Positions 32,285-37,554 of a stretch of DNA of 37,554 nt are shown here, piece by piece. Every line of letters starts with the position of its first letter. Positions within the stretch are counted from its first letter, which is position 1. Origin of the DNA: Spirochaeta sp. (GTDB lineage Bacteria > Spirochaetota > Spirochaetia > DSM-27196 > Alkalispirochaetaceae); the NCBI GenBank assembly GCA_027859055.1, contig JAQIBO010000379.1, forward strand, positions 1 to 37,554, given 5' to 3'. The position numbers and the translations under genes are program-made. The notes beneath the pieces were generated by a model. It did no database searches. It saw nothing but the letters and a program-made list of their open reading frames with translations, and was not told the origin of the DNA.

Positions 32285-34378
32285 ATGCTGAAAAACCTGA
32301 AAATGGCGCTCAAGATGGCGCTTGGGTTCGGACTTCTAATCGTATTACTCGCAATCGTCGGCGGGTTTGCGGTAGTAAACCTGTTACAGATTCAAGGGGA
32401 ATCAATCAGTCTCCGTGATGAGTACGTGGCCGAAGTTGAGATCGCAAACAACCTGGAGCGAAATTCGCTTCAGACGATGTACGCCAATCGCGGGTATTCG
32501 TTGAGTTTTGACGACGCGTTTTACACACAGGCAAACGAATACTTCGCCGATGTACAGCGCTATCTTGGTGAGGCGCGGGCGCTTTCCGAGCAGTATCCTG
32601 GGTTGACTGCTCTCGCCGGGCAGGTGGTTACCGCCGAAGAAGCCGCGGCAACGTACGGGAACCTTGCGAATCAGACCAAAGTTCTCATCGATGATATCAA
32701 GGCCAACCGGACGATAAACGATACCGCGTCCGCTACGACTGTCTCCACGATCGCCACGTATCTGGACGGTCAAAATGGGAAACTGGATGAGGAAATCGCC
32801 GCCGGTGCTTCAGTGGCGGATCTTGAGACGAGGGTCTTCAAGATCAATCGGATAAATGATGTCATCGATATCGTCAACAACGCGCGCGTCTCCAACTTCA
32901 AGGGGCAACTGGAAAACGATACCGACGTACTCGACGACGGGATCGAAGAACTCGACCGTATTCCCGCAATGCTTGATGAGATTCGCGAGTTGACCACCGG
33001 GGCGGACGACCACGCCTCCCTCAATCAGGTCGAAGAGAGCGTGACGAGGTATCGAGACGCGGTCCAGGCTATCCATGACGGCTACGCCGAGCTAGCAACG
33101 CTCAACCAGGACCGCGGAGTTGCTGCGGATAACGTCCTGGCGGCGGCGCAAGAGGTCGCAACGGCGGGTGTTGCAGCCACGAACGAAATCGCCAATGGTG
33201 TAGTTTCGGCCGTCCAGACGTCGGTCACTGCGGTTGCGATCGGTATCGTGATCGCGATAATCCTTGCCATTATCGTTGCCTTTGCGATCACCCGGGCGAT
33301 CACCGGTGCGCTTGCCAAAGGAGTGGCTTTCGCAACGGAACTCAGCAACGGAAATCTCAACGCCACGCTTGATGTCGACCAAAAAGATGAGATAGGGAAT
33401 CTCGCCCAGGCGCTAAAGACGATGTCGGCGCGGTTGCGGGAGATCGTCCAGGATATCCGTTCCGCCTCAGACAACGTCACCTATGGCTCCGACCAGCTGA
33501 GCCAGTCGTCGCAACAGATGAGCGAAGGTGCGACAGAACAGGCCGCCAGCGCGGAAGAGGTCTCCAGCAGCATGGAGGAGATGAGCTCCAACATCCGGCA
33601 GAACGCCGACAACGCGCTCCAGACCGACAAGATCTCTCAGAAGAGCGCCACCGACGCTGAAGCAGGTGGCCAGGCGGTCCGGGAGACGGTCAACGCGATG
33701 AAGGAAATTGCAGAGAAAATCACGATCATCGAAGAGATCGCCCGCAACACCAACCTCCTTGCTCTGAACGCGGCGATCGAAGCGGCGCGGGCCGGTGAGG
33801 CCGGGAAAGGGTTTGCCGTTGTCGCCAGTGAGGTGCGCAAGCTCGCCGAACGAAGTCAGACCGCTGCCGGTCAAATCAGCGAGCTGTCCGGCCGTTCCGT
33901 GGCGGTAGCCGAGAAAGCCGGGGAGATGCTGGAGCAAATCGTTCCGGACATCAAACGTACCGCGGAGCTGGTACAGGAAATATCGGCCGCCAGTAACGAA
34001 CAGAACAGCGGTGCGGAGCAGATCAACTCGGCCATTATTCAGCTGGACACGGTGATTCAACGCAACGCCAGCGCCTCCGAGGAGATGGCCTCCATGTCCG
34101 AGGAACTCAGCGGCCAGGCAGAACAGCTGCAGAGCACCATATCGTTTTTCAAGGTGGGCGAGAACGGTGGGTCCGGTAGCGGACGGCCGTTGGCGCTGGC
34201 GCCACCAAACGCGGGTGCTCATCACCAGCAGGCCTCGAATACGGGCGGCCCGGAGAAAAAACCTGCCCAGCAGCGGGGGAAAGAGGCTGGCCCGGCGCAG
34301 ACGAGACAGGAACAGGTGTCTCTGGACTCCGATCAACACGAGTCGGATGATCTGGACGGCGACTTCGAAAGCTACTGA
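32285..34378 (+). CDS. Methyl-accepting chemotaxis protein with flexible tail
   Basis: 697 residues. TM1 about 9-34, a large periplasmic helical sensor of about 270 residues ([20 protein letters not shown] resembles helical bimodular/4HB sensors), TM2 about 313-335, HAMP, and the signalling domain with [20 protein letters not shown] and [17 protein letters not shown]. After the domain comes a 65-residue Gly/Gln/Pro/Lys-rich tail ending in DFESY, similar to the aromatic-x-x-aromatic CheR-docking pentapeptide (NWETF type). ATG 32285 has AAGGAG five bases upstream. CheW follows 29 bases downstream. Confidence 0.95.
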   Translation: MLKNLKMALKMALGFGLLIVLLAIVGGFAVVNLLQIQGESISLRDEYVAEVEIANNLERNSLQTMYANRGYSLSFDDAFYTQANEYFADVQRYLGEARALSEQYPGLTALAGQVVTAEEAAATYGNLANQTKVLIDDIKANRTINDTASATTVSTIATYLDGQNGKLDEEIAAGASVADLETRVFKINRINDVIDIVNNARVSNFKGQLENDTDVLDDGIEELDRIPAMLDEIRELTTGADDHASLNQVEESVTRYRDAVQAIHDGYAELATLNQDRGVAADNVLAAAQEVATAGVAATNEIANGVVSAVQTSVTAVAIGIVIAIILAIIVAFAITRAITGALAKGVAFATELSNGNLNATLDVDQKDEIGNLAQALKTMSARLREIVQDIRSASDNVTYGSDQLSQSSQQMSEGATEQAASAEEVSSSMEEMSSNIRQNADNALQTDKISQKSATDAEAGGQAVRETVNAMKEIAEKITIIEEIARNTNLLALNAAIEAARAGEAGKGFAVVASEVRKLAERSQTAAGQISELSGRSVAVAEKAGEMLEQIVPDIKRTAELVQEISAASNEQNSGAEQINSAIIQLDTVIQRNASASEEMASMSEELSGQAEQLQSTISFFKVGENGGSGSGRPLALAPPNAGAHHQQASNTGGPEKKPAQQRGKEAGPAQTRQEQVSLDSDQHESDDLDGDFESY

Positions 34379-34407
34379 GAACGAGGCAGGATAACAGGAA
34401 AAATACG

Positions 34408-34902
34408 ATGGCAACAAATCAGTTTTTAACGTTCACCCTGGCGGAAGAACAATACGGGGTTGAAGTAGTTCAGGTGCGAGAGGTGCTCTCGGAGATACCG
34501 CTCACGGTCATCCCACGGATGCCGGACTACATGAAGGGAGTAATAAACATCCGGGGCAGCGTTGTCCCGGTGGTGGACCTGCGGACCAAGTTTGGTCTGC
34601 CTGAGACGGAGAAGACGGTGGACACCAGTATTATCGTTATGGATCTCCATACAGGTGAGAGCACCGTCACGGTGGGCTGCCTGGCCGATTCCGTGCAGGA
34701 GGTGGTGGACATCGCCGAAGACACTATTGAGCCGCCTCCCACGATCGGTACGTCTGTAGACGCCCGGTTCATTCGGGGGCTGGGACAGAAGGATGAGCGG
34801 TTTGTCATTATTCTGGATATCGACCTGGTGTTTCAGGCCGAGGCTGAAGGACTCGCGGGGGTACAGGAGGCACCGGCGACGCGCGCATCGGTTTCAGAAT
34901 GA
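34408..34902 (+). CDS. cheW: Chemotaxis coupling protein CheW
   Basis: 164 residues, two SH3-like subdomains linking receptors to CheA. Family blocks: FLTFTLAEEQYGVEVVQVREV, VIPRMPDYMKGVINIRGSVVPVVDLR and the terminal FVIILDIDLVF. ATG 34408 with AGGA eight bases upstream. Immediately follows a chemoreceptor, so the pair probably works together. No cheA, cheY, cheR or cheB lies in the window. Confidence 0.95.
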   Translation: MATNQFLTFTLAEEQYGVEVVQVREVLSEIPLTVIPRMPDYMKGVINIRGSVVPVVDLRTKFGLPETEKTVDTSIIVMDLHTGESTVTVGCLADSVQEVVDIAEDTIEPPPTIGTSVDARFIRGLGQKDERFVIILDIDLVFQAEAEGLAGVQEAPATRASVSE

Positions 34903-34921
34903 GTCGCCGGCGTCTCCGCTG

Positions 34922-35950
34922 ATGTTGTTTTTCCGTTGGTTGATGATCAAGCGAGTTGCATTCCTCCTGGGAGTCCTCGGATTGTCTGGGGGCTTCGTCG
35001 GCGCGGAGACGATTCTCGTTGTCCAAACCATGCCGGTACCGGCGATAGAACACCATCGTGCGGCGTTTCTCGATACGCTGTCGACGATGATTCCCGCAGG
35101 ACGCCATGAGATTGTGGAGTTTCAGGCGAACGGTGATTACCAGCGGGCAGTTGATTTCTTCCAGAAGCAGAACGCCACGGAAAGGCCGTCGCTGGTGGTT
35201 ACCTTTGCTACATTGGCGACCCAGGCGGCCGTCTCGGTCTATGGACCGGACAGCGGCGTTCCAATTCTCTTCGCGGTTGTCGTCGATCCGGTCGGGGCGG
35301 GCATCGTTACCGAAGTCGGTGTTCCAAGTGGTAGCAACGTTGCCGGAATCGTGTACACCGTGGACCGGAGGGTCAAAATCGCCACGGCCCTTGATATTCT
35401 CGCGACCGGATTAGGGTTTGATAGTGTAACCGTCGGGGTGCCGCACTCGAGTTACCCGTCGTCCCGAGACGACGCAGCCTCCCTCCGACGGGCAGCGGAG
35501 TCCTTCCCGAAAATCGAGTTCCTGGAGGGTGAGTTCGACTATGCACCTGTTCCTGATGGGATACCGGTGATGCGTGAACAGATGGCTTCTGTGATTCGCG
35601 ATTTGGAGTCACGCGTCGACTGGTGGTGGGAGGCGACAGGCCCGATGGGTGAACGCCCCGAGAGCGTGTCCGACATTCTGATCGCGAGCGACCGCTCCGT
35701 ACTGTTCGCCATCCATTCCGACGGTGTTGCAGACGGTGGGCTGTTCTCGATTTCACCGGATCCACTCGCGTCGGGTCAGAAGCTCGCGGGTATGGCGCGT
35801 GAGATCCTGGACGGCGCTGCCCCCGGTTCCTTTCCGGTGTCGGCGGCACCCGACTTCAGGGCAGCCGTGAACGTGGATACCGCGCTCTCCGCCGGGCTGG
35901 TGGTGCCATCCTACCTGCTCGAACTATCCGGGGAGCACGTGTACCGGTGA
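34922..35950 (+). CDS. Periplasmic solute-binding protein (ABC_sub_bind/TrpX-like), probable sensor subunit
   Basis: 342 residues from ATG 34922, or 335 from ATG 34943; neither has a strong Shine-Dalgarno. A signal peptide (VAFLLGVLGLSGGFVGAE) lacks a lipobox Cys, so the mature protein should be free in the periplasm. The body has two alternating alpha/beta lobes in the PF04392 style: VVTFATLATQAAVSV, VPILFAVVVDPVGAGI, SDILIASDRSVLFAIHSDGVADGG and FRAAVNVDTALSAGL. No permease or ATPase gene is adjacent. Its last four bases overlap a membrane kinase gene, so it may deliver ligand information to that kinase. Ligand unknown. Confidence 0.82.
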   Translation: MLFFRWLMIKRVAFLLGVLGLSGGFVGAETILVVQTMPVPAIEHHRAAFLDTLSTMIPAGRHEIVEFQANGDYQRAVDFFQKQNATERPSLVVTFATLATQAAVSVYGPDSGVPILFAVVVDPVGAGIVTEVGVPSGSNVAGIVYTVDRRVKIATALDILATGLGFDSVTVGVPHSSYPSSRDDAASLRRAAESFPKIEFLEGEFDYAPVPDGIPVMREQMASVIRDLESRVDWWWEATGPMGERPESVSDILIASDRSVLFAIHSDGVADGGLFSISPDPLASGQKLAGMAREILDGAAPGSFPVSAAPDFRAAVNVDTALSAGLVVPSYLLELSGEHVYR

Positions 35951-37362
35951 AGCTGTCCCTTCGAATCATTCTGGTTGTCATCGCCGTTCTCGTTCTTCTC
36001 TCGGCCGTGCTCGCGACAATCTCGGTGGATGAGTTGCGCCGCTCCTCGGAACGCCATTTGGAGGCGTATCTGACGCTTGGTCTTGATCAGTACGTACGAG
36101 AGTACCCGCAGCGCCTCGCCGAGCTTCTCGAGCAACACGGGTTGGAGAATATCGATTCCTTCGTTGCGTCATACCAGACGGACGCGATCCAGGCTGCAAC
36201 CGAGGCGGAACTCGAAATGGGTGCCCGGATCGGGCTATCCGCGATGTCGACAGGAGAGTTCCTTGCGCCGGGTGCGGGTATCGCAACTCATGTCAGCGAT
36301 CATATACGAAGCGGCAATCTGGACGAGGGAACGATCCACTTTGATGAGGAAGCGAGGACCTACTACGTCTACGACGCGTTTGAGCCGTGGGGATGGATCG
36401 TGGTAGCCGCCGCTCCCGATCACGCGGTCCGTGACGAGATTCAAAGCGTACTACTACGAACCACCATGACAACCGTGACAATCGTGGGACTTGCCGCACT
36501 TGTGCTGTTTCTTGGGCTCCGGCGCTTCTTCGTTGCACCCGTGTTACGTATCGCCGCGGCCGCCCGCTCGTTGCCTGACGGGAGCTGTGTCAGCCTGGAA
36601 GAGACGTCGCGGGGGGACGAGCTGGGCGACCTGGCGAATGATATAGTCGCCGCCGGCGAGACGATCAGGCGGGCACAGCAGGAGCTCTCTGCCACAAATC
36701 GGGACCTGGAACGGACCGTCAACGAGCGGACGGCGGCGTTGAATGAAGCTCTCGCCCGGCAGAAAACGCTCGTCCGCGAGGTTCACCACCGTGTAAAGAA
36801 CAATATGAACGTGGTCTATGCCTTGCTGGATTTGCAGAAACGAAACGCCGCGACGTCGCAGTTTGTGGAAGCCCTTTCGGACGTCCAGCGTCGTATCGCC
36901 GCAATGGCCCTGATACATGAACAACTGTATCGTGGTGACGGTGGAAACTCTCAACTGGACGCATCGGAATATATCGGGGGCGTGATTGAACAATTGCAAC
37001 GATCGTTTCCAACCGAGGAGTCCCACGTCGAGATCGAGTCGGTAATCCAGCCGGTTACGCTCAGCACCGAAATCGCAATGCCCTGCGGTCTCATCATCAA
37101 TGAGCTGGTAACAACTGCGCTGAAGTACGCGTTCGTCGGTCGGTCTTTCGGGAAGGTGATCGTACGATTTGGGTCAACCGTCGACGGGTCGCTCCGTCTC
37201 ACCGTAGCGGATGACGGTGTGGGAATCTCTGGTGACCCATCCTCGAGTACGATGAAGACTGACGGAATCGGCACGGAGCTCGTTGCTGCTCTGGCCTCTC
37301 AACTGCATGGGACAATTTCCAGGACGTCGCACGGCGGATTGACGGTGGGAGTCACTTTTTGA
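35947..37362 (+). CDS. Membrane sensor histidine kinase (Cache-HAMP-HisKA_2)
   Basis: 471 residues. TM1 about 5-25, an extracytoplasmic domain of about 145 residues ending in YYVYDAFEPWGWIVVAAAP, typical of single-Cache domains, TM2 about 173-194, HAMP (FFVAPVLRI...DELGDLAND), a coiled coil (about 243-275), HisKA_2 segment VREVHHRVKNNMNVVYALL with H280, and the ATPase core (GLIINELVTTALKYAF, VADDGVGI). GTG 35947 overlaps the solute-binding protein gene. No receiver gene follows within the window, so its target is unknown. Confidence 0.93.
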   Translation: MKLSLRIILVVIAVLVLLSAVLATISVDELRRSSERHLEAYLTLGLDQYVREYPQRLAELLEQHGLENIDSFVASYQTDAIQAATEAELEMGARIGLSAMSTGEFLAPGAGIATHVSDHIRSGNLDEGTIHFDEEARTYYVYDAFEPWGWIVVAAAPDHAVRDEIQSVLLRTTMTTVTIVGLAALVLFLGLRRFFVAPVLRIAAAARSLPDGSCVSLEETSRGDELGDLANDIVAAGETIRRAQQELSATNRDLERTVNERTAALNEALARQKTLVREVHHRVKNNMNVVYALLDLQKRNAATSQFVEALSDVQRRIAAMALIHEQLYRGDGGNSQLDASEYIGGVIEQLQRSFPTEESHVEIESVIQPVTLSTEIAMPCGLIINELVTTALKYAFVGRSFGKVIVRFGSTVDGSLRLTVADDGVGISGDPSSSTMKTDGIGTELVAALASQLHGTISRTSHGGLTVGVTF

Positions 37363-37432
37363 AACACGCGTGTCTTACCCGTTCATGCTGTGACCGTTGC
37401 AGTATGTGTTCAGCGGGTGCAAAGGAGAAAAA

Positions 37433-37554
37433 ATAGAGAATAACACGTCCCAGGATCGCATTGGTGAGTTTCTGGTCAAGATTGGAGCTATGACGCGTGA
37501 GCAGCGCAACGAGATTCTTGATCTACAAAAAGAGGAGCCTCACCGCCTTTTTGG
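37433..37554 (+). CDS. 5' end of a protein gene, possibly with an ATA start (truncated by window)
   Basis: The frame reads ENNTSQDRIGEFLVKIGAMT and continues open to the edge. The IGEFLVKIGAMTxEQ pattern resembles the helical pair at the N-terminus of GspE/MshE-type and related signalling proteins, a weak resemblance only. AAAGGAG ends five bases before an ATA (37433), exactly where an ATG is expected. The only usual in-frame start upstream is GTG 37406, which has no Shine-Dalgarno and would leave AAAGGAG inside the coding sequence. In-frame ATG 37493 would cut the motif in half. Either ATA is used, or GTG 37406 is. Confidence 0.55.
   Translation, partial: MENNTSQDRIGEFLVKIGAMTREQRNEILDLQKEEPHRLF

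Noticed and set aside
1-37554. tRNA, rRNA, CRISPR array, insertion sequence, att site or riboswitch
   Set aside because: I saw no cloverleaf, no regularly spaced direct repeats, no transposase or integrase reading frame with terminal repeats, and no known riboswitch pattern.

Overview
The window is a dense bacterial chromosome segment of roughly 60% GC. It holds about 31 protein genes, many overlapping by 1-26 bases, and no rRNA, tRNA, insertion sequence or CRISPR array that I can see. The gene mix suggests a free-living, motile, probably salt-adapted anaerobe or facultative anaerobe: pyruvate:ferredoxin oxidoreductase, chemoreceptors with CheW, HisKA_2-type kinases, glucosylglycerate metabolism and a photoactive yellow protein. 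My best guess is a Spirochaeta/Alkalispirochaeta-like spirochaete, with moderate confidence; nothing in the window proves it.

Layout. 1-2.35 kb: 5' two thirds of a fused pyruvate:ferredoxin oxidoreductase (minus strand) that seems to lack the internal two-cluster ferredoxin domain. 2.6-6.2 kb: an unassigned GT-B glycosyltransferase diverging from a YcjM-type glucosylglycerate phosphorylase. 6.2-9.6 kb: D-serine dehydratase, a small exported protein, and a 23S rRNA uracil-5 methyltransferase. 9.6-12.6 kb: an EIIA (PtsN-like) protein overlapping a CPA2 antiporter, then a patatin-like lipase. 12.7-15.8 kb: msrA, dGTPase and tatD, converging on pcm. 15.8-16.17 kb: an AT-rich intergenic region. 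16.2-18.6 kb: a chemoreceptor and a small unknown. 18.6-20.8 kb: aldose 1-epimerase and a dihydroorotate-dehydrogenase-like flavoprotein (minus strand).

20.9-22.6 kb: the most striking locus, a photoactive yellow protein (PYP) colinear with the Halorhodospira protein and keeping all chromophore-site residues, followed by its dedicated coumarate-CoA ligase. 22.6-26.2 kb: an M20-like protein that has lost its catalytic Glu pair, glucosyl-3-phosphoglycerate synthase (gpgS), an orphan ABC ATPase and a macrodomain protein. With the phosphorylase at 4.3 kb, both the synthetic and the phosphorolytic arms of glucosylglycerate metabolism lie within 21 kb. 26.2-28.1 kb: a fused HEPN-nucleotidyltransferase (type VII toxin-antitoxin-like) converging on a DUF4143 ATPase.

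28.4-37.4 kb: sensory genes. A PAS-containing HisKA_2 kinase, a receiver-HisKA_3 kinase and a NarL-type regulator overlap as a probable phosphorelay. Then come a chemoreceptor, CheW, a solute-binding protein without transporter partners and a Cache-HisKA_2 kinase. The window ends inside a gene that may start at ATA.

A recurring feature is that several good -35/-10 pairs place the -10 hexamer only 6-9 bases before the start codon (4336, 8150, 9589, 22594, 26207, 28125), predicting leaderless mRNAs. Other genes have ordinary Shine-Dalgarno sites.
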